From RGIG464 sp045643185 (lineage in GTDB: Bacteria; Myxococcota_A; Bradymonadia; UBA4248): a DNA stretch of 64,000 bases. Below are positions 36,201-44,459 of this stretch, in pieces. The position numbers and the translations under genes are program-made. Each line of letters opens with the position of its first letter. Position 1 is the first letter of the stretch. Where the stretch lies: the NCBI GenBank assembly GCA_045643185.1, contig JAZUKH010000046.1, positions 19,827-83,826 on the forward strand, written 5' to 3'. The notes under the pieces were generated by a model. It did not search any database. It worked only from the letters and a program-made list of their open reading frames with translations, and was not told where the DNA came from.

Positions 36201-37201
36201 CATTTACCAGAAGAACAACTTACGGTGTTAGAGTTTTTGATTTCATCTTTGCAGGCATGGCCTGTGGCGCCGCAGTTGTCGACATCATTGGCAACGCATT
36301 TGGCTTGTTCGCTGTCGTAATGTTCATCCACCGTGCAGTTGGAAACGCACTTATTATCCGTAACTTTATAGCCGGTCTCACATGCTGAAACGGTACAAAT
36401 ACCATTTATACATGAGCCATCTGTCCATTGGGCCACGTTATCTTTGCATACATAGTCAGTGGCACCACAATTGAATATATCATCGGGAACACAGCTTTGT
36501 GCATCATTGTCATAGTGTTGGCCTTTTTCACAGGCAGATACACACGTTTTTTTATCTGTCGCTGGTTTAAATCCTTGTTCACATTGATCAACAATACAAA
36601 GCTCATTTTCACATTTGCCACTAACCCAGTTGGTGATAAAATTCTCACAGCTTGAGGTGTCTTTTTCTGTGCATTGTTTAACAGGTTTTCTACAATGAAA
36701 TATATCTCCACTTAAAGCACAGGTTTGATAGTTATTGGGGCAGATGTTGTACTTAAAAGCATCCGGAAATACGCTTTTTTCTTTGCAATCATTTCTATCT
36801 GTGCAAAGACCATCGATATAACCTAATTCAAGGTTTTTGTTGTTGTTAAAAAGATTTTGATAAGTTGAATATTTATAGATGACTTTTCCATTGTATACAT
36901 ATTCGCCAATGTTGTTTAATATTGGATATATTTTCTTTTCGTCTTGTGTAATTGGATTGCAATTTTTTAGATCTGTTTCATCTAATTTACATAAATAATG
37001 ATCGTTTCCATCAATATCGTACACATAAATTCGTGGCGGGCATGCGACGATCTCTTCACTCGTGTCATCAACATAGGTGTCATACAGAGCACTGTCCCAC
37101 GAGCACCCACTCATTCCCAGGGTTGCAACGGTTGCCAGAACAGCCAGAGGCAGCCCTACATGCCTTGGTTTTGACTGGAATACACGCCTGCGATATTTCA
37201 T
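33290..37201 (-). CDS. Giant Cys-rich repeat lipoprotein (1303 aa)
   Basis: The GGAGG at the upstream in-frame ATG shows that the start is the second ATG, at 37201. The signal has lipobox M-S-G-C (Cys 33). The mature protein is almost wholly built of Cys-rich modules: a ~50-residue unit with C-G-A-T-G-H-A-C, C-x-x-G-K-C-S-V and G-Y-T-V-N-N-N-T-C-V, then units with C-G-M-K-G-Y-K-C. A block of several units is duplicated at ~200-residue scale. The C-terminal third has G-Y-T-L-N-G-x-x-C units alternating with D-C-T-I-x-N-G-T-G-T-C. It probably forms a long disulfide-bonded stalk on the cell surface. Function unknown. Confidence 0.75.
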   Translation of the reverse strand: MKYRRRVFQSKPRHVGLPLAVLATVATLGMSGCSWDSALYDTYVDDTSEEIVACPPRIYVYDIDGNDHYLCKLDETDLKNCNPITQDEKKIYPILNNIGEYVYNGKVIYKYSTYQNLFNNNKNLELGYIDGLCTDRNDCKEKSVFPDAFKYNICPNNYQTCALSGDIFHCRKPVKQCTEKDTSSCENFITNWVSGKCENELCIVDQCEQGFKPATDKKTCVSACEKGQHYDNDAQSCVPDDIFNCGATDYVCKDNVAQWTDGSCINGICTVSACETGYKVTDNKCVSNCTVDEHYDSEQAKCVANDVDNCGATGHACKDEIKNSNTVSCSSGKCSVSACNEGYTVNNNTCVSSCNDTQYYDVTCKTSDTDNCGMKGYKCSEHISNWSSGTCNNNICSVQTCQEGYAVIHNECKANCDTTKYYDSSTGACATSDVANCGMKGYQCSTHISNWITGNCSNNVCVVTECGSGFKPSSDGKQCVSDCSVGQHYDNKQARCIADDVNNCGATGHACSDEIKNSKTVKCSAGKCSVSQCNDGYTVNNNTCVSSCNDTQYYDVTCKTSNLDNCGMKGYKCYAHISNWSTGSCNNNECFVQTCKEGYAVINNECKANCGSDQYYDNATASCKKSNEDNCGMSEYKCSDTAGWNGGSCWNNQCVATACITPGYHLNAGKCIADSNTECGTTLKNCSTQGKACINGNCELNTCPEDKTLCSTSSGKACIDIHASDTNNCGACGFVCNTYKPINTAVASCVDGTCKYQCTGDGFVNISNSDTASGIQCVNAKTDNYHCGATGPLDQGEICNVGTICSNGKCTTSCGAGTTLCGSTCVTQASDKPATLAHCGACNVTCSTSTEGLGGAAAVLSVSCETGSCKVENCKPGYSLNENTCEKTGCTSDNDCSLDHGKGICNSANTCDYLCDPGYTLNGNICEKTGCVNDAECPITFGSGTCSSSHTCNYSCDPGYTLNGSTCNKVGCLSDSDCTITNGTGTCNSANQCVYSCNAGYSIVTDSDHKTCEKTGCTEDTDCTIDNGTGTCNSANKCVYSCNTGYSLTGDDTKICIKTGCVEASECLEIANSVSTDCVSGICKVYACTPGSSPNTSKRECETCPTDHISTTGISCSACTGTKPHANDDHTACVECSENTHCTAGNGVAAVECQNNVCKVTSCDSGSMLSADGRSCVECSDNTISTGSTDTSCSACSEPTPYANTNHSACVECNTSSHCSSNANGYACLSNNTCGCNSSNDCPDTTICSNNICVEGECTENTHCSSNANGHICLNDRTCGCEGDFDCPEGSVCSPDDVCVPQE

Positions 37202-37412
37202 GATGACCTCCAAAAGGGTTTAACTGTGGGTGAAATGCCGTAAAACTTTCAAATTTTCTCCAATTCAGAACGAATTAGTTACCAAAACACGATTCTACAT
37301 TATACCGTTTATTCATTTTATATGGCAATTGATTTCGGCTGTTCTCGAGTTACAGTTCAGCCTCATTGCCAGCGCGATGTTATTATCTCAACCGGGGCAT
37401 GAATCATAAAAG

Positions 37413-37472
37413 CGCCGCCGTATGCAATAGGCGGCGCGGCGAGCCGTATTCGCGGAGCGAATAGGCGCGCCT
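37413..37472. repeat. Pair of G+C-rich hairpins, REP-like
   Basis: A first hairpin has GCGCCGCC / GGCGGCGC arms. The second, GCCGTATTCGC-GGA-GCGAATAGGCGC, has the same asymmetric core (GGCTATT/AATACGCC type) as the other hairpin repeats. Both lie downstream of the 692-aa lipoprotein gene's stop at 37492 on the minus strand, so they may also act as its terminator. Confidence 0.5.
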
Positions 37473-37491
37473 AAAAATTAAAAAATATAAA

Positions 37492-39570
37492 TTAATGACA
37501 CGCAAATTCGATGCAGGTGATGCAAGAATTCTGACATTTTCCGCAGTTTTTGAAGTCATCACGTAAATCTGCTTCGCAACCATTCGTGGGTTGGCCGTCG
37601 CAATCAGCCCAACGGTGGAAGTAATCGTCACCCATGTATTCATAAATTTCGTCTGTCTCGCAGGTCAGAATGGGGGTGCCATCCTGGCATTGGACATGGG
37701 TGACATGCAATACGGTATCGGTTGTGAGATCGACATCACATGCGCCGCAATGATGTATATCCGTTTTGAGATCGACAAATTCAGTGCCGCACTGGGTGTA
37801 GCCTGCGGGCACGTCCAAGCATGTACCTTCAAAACAGGTGTGGTCGCCGCAATCGATGTTGCAGTCGCCGCAATGGTGGGAATCTGTTTTTAGATCGACG
37901 CAGCCGGCACTGCCGCAAGACGTGAATTCTGGTTCGCATTGACAAGCCCCATCGGCGCAGCTTTGACCCTCGCCGCAATCGATGCTGCAGTCGCCGCAAT
38001 GTTGGGGATCTGTTTTTAGATCGACGCAGCCGGCACTGCCGCAAGACGTGAATTCTGGTTCGCATTGACAGGTTCCGTCGGCGCAGATGGCGTTGGACTG
38101 GCACTGGTTGCCGCATGCGCCGCAATTGAGGCGGTCTGTCTTGATGTCGACGCAAAGATCGTTGCAATGTAGCCAACCGCTGTTGCATACATCGCAGACG
38201 CCATGGATACAGGCTTTGGGGCCGCAGTCGTTGCCGCATGCGCCGCAGTTGTTCTGGGTCAGAAGGCTCGTTTCGCAGCCATTGCTGATTTTGCCGTCGC
38301 AGTCGGCATAATTTTCCGCGCATTGACCTTCACAGTTGAGCCAGTGCTGTTTGCTCAGGTCGAAACAGGTCGTTTTAGAACACCTGGTCTCATTGGCTGC
38401 GCACTGAATCTCGCAGCTGCCGTCAATGCAGACGAAGTTTTCGGGACATTTGTTTCCGCATGCGCCGCAGTGATCTGAGCTGATACGGGTGTTGGCTTCG
38501 CAGCCGTTGGTGAGGTCGTTGTCGGCATCGCACCACTCATTTTGACATTCTGTACAGGCGCTGAGATGCCAGATCGACAGGTTGGCTTCGCAGCCGTTGT
38601 CGGCATTTTGGTCGAGGTCGCAGAAGCCGGCTGCGCAGGCTGTGCAGTCGTCATTGAGATGAACGAGGGCTGCGTTCGTTTCACAGCCATTGGCGAGCGT
38701 CTTGTCGAGGTTGCACCATCCGGCTTCGCAGCCGTCGCAGGTCGCGTTCAGATGAAGTGTCTGGGCGTGGCTCTCGCAGCCGGTCGAGGCTTTGTTGTTG
38801 TCCATGTCGCACCACCCTTCAAGACAGGTGTCGCAGCTGGCGAGGTTTTTGGCTGAAAGATGGGTGCACTGATGGCCACAAAGCACGTTGCCCTGATCGG
38901 CACGGCATTGAGAAAGACACTGACCTTCGATGCAGAATTCGTATGCCTGACAGGCAATTCCGCATGCGCCGCAGTTTTCGCTATCTTCTTGGGTGTTGGT
39001 TTCGCAGCCGTTGGCCGGGTTGGCGTCGCAGTTTTGATAGCCGGATGCGCATGTGCCGCACGTGCTGTAATGCAGTTCTGAGGTTGTTTTTTCACAGCCA
39101 TTGCTCAAATCGTCGTCGAGGTCGCAGTAACCCTCGTTGCAGTCAGAGCAGGTCGTGTTGAGATGAAGTTTGTGGGCGTCCGCTTCGCAACCTGTGGCGG
39201 TATTGTTATCGAGGTCGCACCAGTTCTCAACGCACGTGTCGCATTTGGCGTAGTGCTGACGGGCGAGTTGAATGCAGTGATCGCCGCATTTGGCATAGCC
39301 GTCTGAGGCCGGGCACTCGGAGGCGCAGACCCCTTGGGCGCAGACTTGGCCGTCGTTGCAGCTTCTGCCGCACTGGCCGCAGTTTGACTGGGTGTTCAGG
39401 TCGGTCTCGCAGCCGTTTGAACGCGTGTGATCACAGTCTACGAAGCCACTTTGACATGTCTGGGGCTCATCTTCGGATGAAGTAGAAGGTTCGTGACTTT
39501 CATGACACGCGGAAAGATATATGACACTGATGATGCAGATATTTATGAATAATTTGTTATGATATTTCAT
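37492..39570 (-). CDS. Cys-rich lipoprotein with 'D-x-D-x-x-x-N-G-C-E' repeats (692 aa)
   Basis: The signal ends in lipobox L-S-A-C (Cys 22). The body has about a dozen repeats of the form C-D-x-C-x-x-G-W-C-D-x-D-N-x-x-x-N-G-C-E-x and N-C-G-A-C-G-x-x-C. The repeated acidic D-x-D-x-x-x-N-G-C-E pattern suggests calcium binding as well as disulfides. Two adjacent 42-residue repeats near the C-terminus are nearly identical in DNA. It is 81 bases upstream-to-downstream separated from, and homologous in style to, the neighbouring 567-aa lipoprotein. Likely surface-exposed; function unknown. Confidence 0.75.
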   Translation of the reverse strand: MKYHNKLFINICIISVIYLSACHESHEPSTSSEDEPQTCQSGFVDCDHTRSNGCETDLNTQSNCGQCGRSCNDGQVCAQGVCASECPASDGYAKCGDHCIQLARQHYAKCDTCVENWCDLDNNTATGCEADAHKLHLNTTCSDCNEGYCDLDDDLSNGCEKTTSELHYSTCGTCASGYQNCDANPANGCETNTQEDSENCGACGIACQAYEFCIEGQCLSQCRADQGNVLCGHQCTHLSAKNLASCDTCLEGWCDMDNNKASTGCESHAQTLHLNATCDGCEAGWCNLDKTLANGCETNAALVHLNDDCTACAAGFCDLDQNADNGCEANLSIWHLSACTECQNEWCDADNDLTNGCEANTRISSDHCGACGNKCPENFVCIDGSCEIQCAANETRCSKTTCFDLSKQHWLNCEGQCAENYADCDGKISNGCETSLLTQNNCGACGNDCGPKACIHGVCDVCNSGWLHCNDLCVDIKTDRLNCGACGNQCQSNAICADGTCQCEPEFTSCGSAGCVDLKTDPQHCGDCSIDCGEGQSCADGACQCEPEFTSCGSAGCVDLKTDSHHCGDCNIDCGDHTCFEGTCLDVPAGYTQCGTEFVDLKTDIHHCGACDVDLTTDTVLHVTHVQCQDGTPILTCETDEIYEYMGDDYFHRWADCDGQPTNGCEADLRDDFKNCGKCQNSCITCIEFACH

Positions 39571-39670
39571 CGTTATGATAACTTGTTATGAGAAATATAA
39601 CATATCCTACGCATTTCAACGTTATTTGTAATGCTGAATCATCGTAAGATCTAGTCGATAAAATGCAAAC

Positions 39671-41374
39671 TCAGTGATGATGACAGGTTTGTTCATAAGT
39701 GATTGGATTTGTGCTTAGGTTTTCACAGCCGTTTTCATCATTTCCGTCGCAGTTTTCATAGGTTGAATATGTATTCTCACGGTCCCAGCATGTCGATTTG
39801 ACATGGCCATTTTCACAGGTGAAGGCTTTGGCATGCATGGCATCTAGGTCGTATTTTTTATACAGGTCAATGTCGCATTCACCGCAATGTTTGATATCTG
39901 TTTGGAAATCAGCACAATCACCGGAGCAGAAATGAAGTCCTGACGGGCATTTGCAGGTTCCGGAGAGGCATGAAGCTTCACCGCATGCGTTGTTGCATGT
40001 CCCGCAATGATCGTGATTGTTAAGAAGATCGGTTTCGCATCCGTTGACCGGGTCGCCGTCGCAGTCGGCATGATCGGGCATACAGGTGCCGCTGCAGTCG
40101 GTCCAGTGTCGCTGAGTCAGATTGACGCATTCATTGTCGCACGGTGTTTCGTAAGATCTGCAAGGCATCGTGCATGTGCCAGCATCGCAAGTGTCCTCAG
40201 GACGACATTCTTGGCCGCATGCGCCGCAGTTGAGGGAATCGCTGGCGATGTTGGTTTCGCAGCCATTGGAAGCCTCGTTATCGCAGTCGGCATAACCGGC
40301 AACGCAGGTGCCGTCGCAGTCAGTCCAGTGAAGCGGCGTGAGATCGACGCAGTTTTCACCGCATCCCGTCTGGTCGAGCGGGCACTGACGGCACTGGCCG
40401 TGGTAGCATTTTTCGCCGATTTCGCAGGCGTGACCGCATGTGCCGCAATTTACGGTACTTGTTGAAGCCTCGTCTTCGCAACCATTGGTGAGGTCGTTGT
40501 CGGCATCGCACCAGCCCGGGGCGCAGGCGTCACAGCTGGACAGGTGGAGCACTGTCATGTCGGCCTCGCAGCCGTTGCTGGCGTTTTGATCGAGGTCACA
40601 AAAGCCGGCTGCACAGGTTGCGCAGTCGGCGTTCTGGTGCAGATATTCGGCCGAAGCTTCGCAGCCGTTTGTGGCCATGTCGTGGTCGGCATCGCACCAG
40701 TTGATTTGGCATGTATCGCACGAAATCAGGTGGTTTTGAGTCAGATCGACGCAGTTTTCGCCGCAGACGGCTAGGCCGTATTCGGCAGAACAGAGGGATG
40801 CGCATTCGCCGTGAACGCAGTATTCAAAGGCGTGGCATTGGTTTCCGCATGCGCCGCAGTGATCGCGATCGGCGGTCAGTTTTTGTTCGCAGCCGTTTGT
40901 GGCATCGCCGTCGCAGTCGCCGTAGCCGGGCTGGCACGTGTCGCATGTGCTCTGATGACGGTCGGTCAGGGCGCTTTCGCAGCCATTGGTGAGGTCGTTG
41001 TCGGCGTCGCACCAGCCGCTTTCGCAGGCATCACAGGCTTGGTTCAGGTGATGGGCGTAGGCGCTGAATTCGCAGCCGTTGGCCATATCGTGGTCGGCAT
41101 CACACCAGCCCTCGAGGCAGGTTGAACACATCACCAGGTGGTTCTGAGCGAGGTTGGTGCATTTTCCCCCGCACATGAAAAAGCCTTGTTCTGCCTGGCA
41201 GTCGACGATGTCGCAGCAGGATGTGCCGCAAATTTGTTTGCCTTCCGGGCATTTCGTGTCGCAGGTGTCGCACGAAGGCGTGTCATCGGGCGTCTTGGAG
41301 GCTTCGTCGCTTTCGGATTCGCATCCCGCCAGGAAAAGTACAGTCAGAGCAAGAATAATGGGGATCTTTTTCAT
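39671..41374 (-). CDS. Cys-rich lipoprotein paralogue with 'D-x-D-x-x-x-N-G-C-E' repeats (567 aa)
   Basis: The ATG at 41374 (residue 14 of the longer frame) starts a clean signal with lipobox L-A-G-C (Cys 18). The repeats match those of the 692-aa neighbour, such as C-D-x-C-x-x-G-W-C-D-A-D-N-D-L-T-N-G-C-E and N-C-G-A-C-G-Q-E-C. The two genes are clearly tandem paralogues. The C-terminal ~60 residues depart from the repeat. The inferred role is a calcium-binding, disulfide-rich surface protein. Confidence 0.75.
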   Translation of the reverse strand: MKKIPIILALTVLFLAGCESESDEASKTPDDTPSCDTCDTKCPEGKQICGTSCCDIVDCQAEQGFFMCGGKCTNLAQNHLVMCSTCLEGWCDADHDMANGCEFSAYAHHLNQACDACESGWCDADNDLTNGCESALTDRHQSTCDTCQPGYGDCDGDATNGCEQKLTADRDHCGACGNQCHAFEYCVHGECASLCSAEYGLAVCGENCVDLTQNHLISCDTCQINWCDADHDMATNGCEASAEYLHQNADCATCAAGFCDLDQNASNGCEADMTVLHLSSCDACAPGWCDADNDLTNGCEDEASTSTVNCGTCGHACEIGEKCYHGQCRQCPLDQTGCGENCVDLTPLHWTDCDGTCVAGYADCDNEASNGCETNIASDSLNCGACGQECRPEDTCDAGTCTMPCRSYETPCDNECVNLTQRHWTDCSGTCMPDHADCDGDPVNGCETDLLNNHDHCGTCNNACGEASCLSGTCKCPSGLHFCSGDCADFQTDIKHCGECDIDLYKKYDLDAMHAKAFTCENGHVKSTCWDRENTYSTYENCDGNDENGCENLSTNPITYEQTCHHH

Positions 41375-41452
41375 TATGCAGAATCTGAAATGTCGCGTGT
41401 TGTCATTCAGCACGACTGTTAATAATATATAAGGATGCTTTTTATATAATAT

Positions 41453-41520
41453 GGGCGCGGGCTATCGGCGTTGCCGATCCGCCCGACGGGCGCGGGCTAT
41501 CGGCGTTGCCGATACGCCCG
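41453..41520. repeat. Two direct copies of a 33-bp hairpin
   Basis: The 33-bp unit GGGCGCGGGCTATCGGCGTT-GCCGAT(C/A)CGCCCG occurs twice, at 41453-41485 and 41488-41520, differing at one base. Each folds on ATCGGC/GCCGAT. A degraded G+C-rich stretch follows, up to the lon stop. Confidence 0.7.
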
Positions 41521-41606
41521 CTTTGGCGGCGCTTCTCCCTCGCTTGAGCCGCCCGAACCGGACGGCTCTACGCTCGCTCAATACGCGCCGCCCCTTTTGA
41601 TACGTC

Positions 41607-44123
41607 TCAGACCCTGGCTTCTGGGGCATCCACATTTTTGACGACAGAAGTAGATTTTGTGATGCGTTTGCACGGCGTTTTGGTTTTGCCAAAGACGATC
41701 TGGATGACCTGGTCGATGGTTTCGACGCTTTTGAGGGTGATATTGGCTCGAATCTCTTCGGGAATGTCGTCGAGGTCGCGTTCATTCTCTTTGGGGAAGA
41801 GCACGGTCTTGATGCCGGCTCTGTAAGCGCCGAGGACTTTTTCTCTCAGTCCACCGATCGGTAAAGCCAGCCCACGCAAAGAGATCTCGCCCGTCATCGC
41901 TATATCTGCGGGCACGAGCTGGTCGGTGAAGAGGCTCATGAGCGCGGTGAAGATGGCGCAACCAGCAGAAGGCCCATCTTTGGGCGTTGCCGCAGCCGGG
42001 AAATGAACGTGCACGTCTTTATTTTCGAGGAAATCCGGGGCGAGTCCGAGTTTTTCAGCGCGCGAACGAAGAACGGTGAGCGCCGTGGTGATGCTTTCTT
42101 GCATGACATCGCCGAGTTTACCCGTCATGACGATCTTGCCCTTGCCCGGTACGACCGTGGTCTCGATCATCAAAATTTCGCCGCCGCACGAGGTCCAGGC
42201 GAGCCCTGTGGCGACGCCTGTCACGGGGTGCTTTTGGGCTTTGTCGTGGTCATAACGTGGTTTTCCCAAAAAGTTGGTGATGGTTTTGGCAGACACCGTC
42301 GTCTTTTTGGCGCGTTTGTTGTCGTTTTTGGCTTCAGCCACGGTCGTGGCGACTTTACGCATGATGGCTGAGAGGCGTTGTTCGAGTTGACGCACACCAG
42401 CTTCGTGGGTGTAGCGCGAAATGACTTCTTCGAGCGCGTCATTTTTGATCTCGAGGTTTGATTTGACGAGCCCGTGGTTGTCGAGCAGTTTGGGAATGAG
42501 GTGTTCGACGGCGATGTGGTGCTTGTCGACCGTGGTGTAGCCCGGGATCTCGATGATCTCCATACGGTCGCGCAGTGCGGGCGGAATGGTGTCGAGCGAG
42601 TTGGCCGTCGTGATAAAGAGCACCTGGCTCAGATCGATGGGGAGTTCGACATAGTTGTCGCTGAACGCGAAGTTCTGTTCTGGGTCAAGGACTTCGAGCA
42701 GGGCGCTGGACGGGTCGCCGCGCATATCATTGGCGAGTTTGTCGACTTCATCGAGCATGATGACGGGGTTCATCGTCTTGACTTTGCGCAGGGCCTGAAC
42801 AATGCGTCCGGGCATACTGGCGACGTAGGTGCGACGATGGCCGCGTATCTCACTTTCGTCGTGCACGCCACCCAGGCTGATGCGATGGAACTTGCGTCCG
42901 AGGGCACGCGCGACGCTTTGGCCCAGGCTGGTCTTGCCGACGCCCGGTGGCCCATACAAACAAAGGATCGGGGCTTTTAGATCGGGTTTGAGCGCACGCA
43001 CCGCGAGAAATTCGACGAGGCGGGCTTTGACTTCGGTCAGTCCGAAGTGATCTTCGTCGAGGATGCGGCGCGCTTCGGCTATGTCGTGGCTGTCTGTCGT
43101 GTGCTGTGACCACGGAATGTCGAGCAGCGTTTCAAGATGGGCACGCGCGACGCTGTATTCCGAGCCGGACGTCTGCATCTGCGTCATGCGTTTCCACTCT
43201 TTCATGCAGTATTCTTTGACTTCGTCGCTCGCTTCGAGCTTTTCGATCTGGGCTTTGAGTTCGTCGAGGTCGTTATTCTGGTCAGTTTTGTCGCCGACTT
43301 GTTCCTGAAGTGCCTTGATCTGCTGTCGCAGGTAGTAGTCGCGTTGCTGCTTTTCCATTTCGGCACGGACATTTTGGGCGATCTCTGCCATGAGTTGTGC
43401 GATCTGGATCTGTTCGGTCAACAGATGCAGCGTGTGTTCGAGGCGTTCAAAGATGTTGAGGTGGTTCAGGATCGCTGCGCGGTCTTTGCATGGCACGTCG
43501 AGTGTGCGAGCAATGCGGTCACACATCGTGCCCGGGTCGAGCGTGTCGCGGTCGAGGGCACGCAGCAGGTCTTTGGCTGCCGGCGTTTGTATGCGTTCAA
43601 AGATCTGACGCGACAACTGACGGATCACGCGCATTTTGCCCTGAGCTTCGAAGAGCTGGGCACCGATGGTCGGCAACGGAATCTCGTTGGCATCGGACGT
43701 GGTCGTGCGCCAGATATTGGTCTCTTCATCGCGCGTCGTGGCTTCGAGCAGCACGCGTTTGGTGCCGCGGATCGAGTAACGCATTTCGCCGTCCGGACCT
43801 TTTTCGGCTTTCATCACGAGGGCGATCGTCGCCACCGGTAAGTGTGGCGGAAAGTCTTTTTTGGCTTTGCCGCCCTTGTCGCCAGTTTTGTAGGCAATGA
43901 CAAGTTCGTGCGATTCGTGGATCGCCGTTTCAAAGATCTTGTCTTCTTCACCGCCCATCAGCGTGACGACGGCGGTATCGCCCGGGTAGAGCACGAAATC
44001 AGGTGTCAGATAAACAGGAAGACCACGCATCGTCGGCGGAAGCGTCGTCGGATTAATTGTATAGGTCTGGCTGCCGTCATCGCTCGATTTGATGGTCGGC
44101 ATCGGGGTTTTCTTTGAACTCAT
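41607..44123 (-). CDS. lon: Lon protease (ATP-dependent Ser/Lys protease)
   Basis: The start at 44123 follows GGAGACAGA; a longer frame lacks such a site. The 838-aa protein has an N-terminal substrate-binding domain, a P-loop G-P-P-G-V-G-K-T near residue 392, Walker B V-I-M-L-D-E-V-D, and a protease domain with catalytic Ser in K-D-G-P-S-A-G near 718 and Lys in R-E-K-V-L-G-A near 761. Lon degrades misfolded and regulatory proteins. A C-terminal tail of ~40 basic residues follows the protease core. A central insertion (K-N-D-N-K-R-A-K-K) is basic. Confidence 0.95.
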   Translation of the reverse strand: MSSKKTPMPTIKSSDDGSQTYTINPTTLPPTMRGLPVYLTPDFVLYPGDTAVVTLMGGEEDKIFETAIHESHELVIAYKTGDKGGKAKKDFPPHLPVATIALVMKAEKGPDGEMRYSIRGTKRVLLEATTRDEETNIWRTTTSDANEIPLPTIGAQLFEAQGKMRVIRQLSRQIFERIQTPAAKDLLRALDRDTLDPGTMCDRIARTLDVPCKDRAAILNHLNIFERLEHTLHLLTEQIQIAQLMAEIAQNVRAEMEKQQRDYYLRQQIKALQEQVGDKTDQNNDLDELKAQIEKLEASDEVKEYCMKEWKRMTQMQTSGSEYSVARAHLETLLDIPWSQHTTDSHDIAEARRILDEDHFGLTEVKARLVEFLAVRALKPDLKAPILCLYGPPGVGKTSLGQSVARALGRKFHRISLGGVHDESEIRGHRRTYVASMPGRIVQALRKVKTMNPVIMLDEVDKLANDMRGDPSSALLEVLDPEQNFAFSDNYVELPIDLSQVLFITTANSLDTIPPALRDRMEIIEIPGYTTVDKHHIAVEHLIPKLLDNHGLVKSNLEIKNDALEEVISRYTHEAGVRQLEQRLSAIMRKVATTVAEAKNDNKRAKKTTVSAKTITNFLGKPRYDHDKAQKHPVTGVATGLAWTSCGGEILMIETTVVPGKGKIVMTGKLGDVMQESITTALTVLRSRAEKLGLAPDFLENKDVHVHFPAAATPKDGPSAGCAIFTALMSLFTDQLVPADIAMTGEISLRGLALPIGGLREKVLGAYRAGIKTVLFPKENERDLDDIPEEIRANITLKSVETIDQVIQIVFGKTKTPCKRITKSTSVVKNVDAPEARV

Positions 44124-44459
44124 TCTGTCTCCATACGCCAACTTGGGCGCGCGCTAACTTGGCAGCCTTGGCTGCCACAAAACACAAAGCGTCCAAATTA
44201 AACACCCTTTTTGACTCGCCCACTATTTTTTTAGTTACGATTCAGCTAGGGGCGGGGATGGCGCAAAGCGCCATGCCTCCGGTGTCATGGCGTGCTCAAA
44301 ACTGCGGCTGGATGTCGCTGCGATTGTCTCTTTCGTTATGTCCATAACGATAGTCATGATTGCCTGCAACATTAAGAAGGTTACAAGCGAAATAAATTCC
44401 GTTAAAACACATTGAATGTGTGTGTCTATGGGCAATTTGGATACATGGAGTGAGTTAAA
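44124..44459. other. Divergent intergenic region between lon and WYL-like gene
   Basis: This 336-base stretch separates divergent genes and should hold both promoters. It contains an ACACATT/AATGTGT inverted repeat near 44406-44420 just before the plus-strand gene. I see no convincing consensus promoter and no small gene. Confidence 0.4.
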
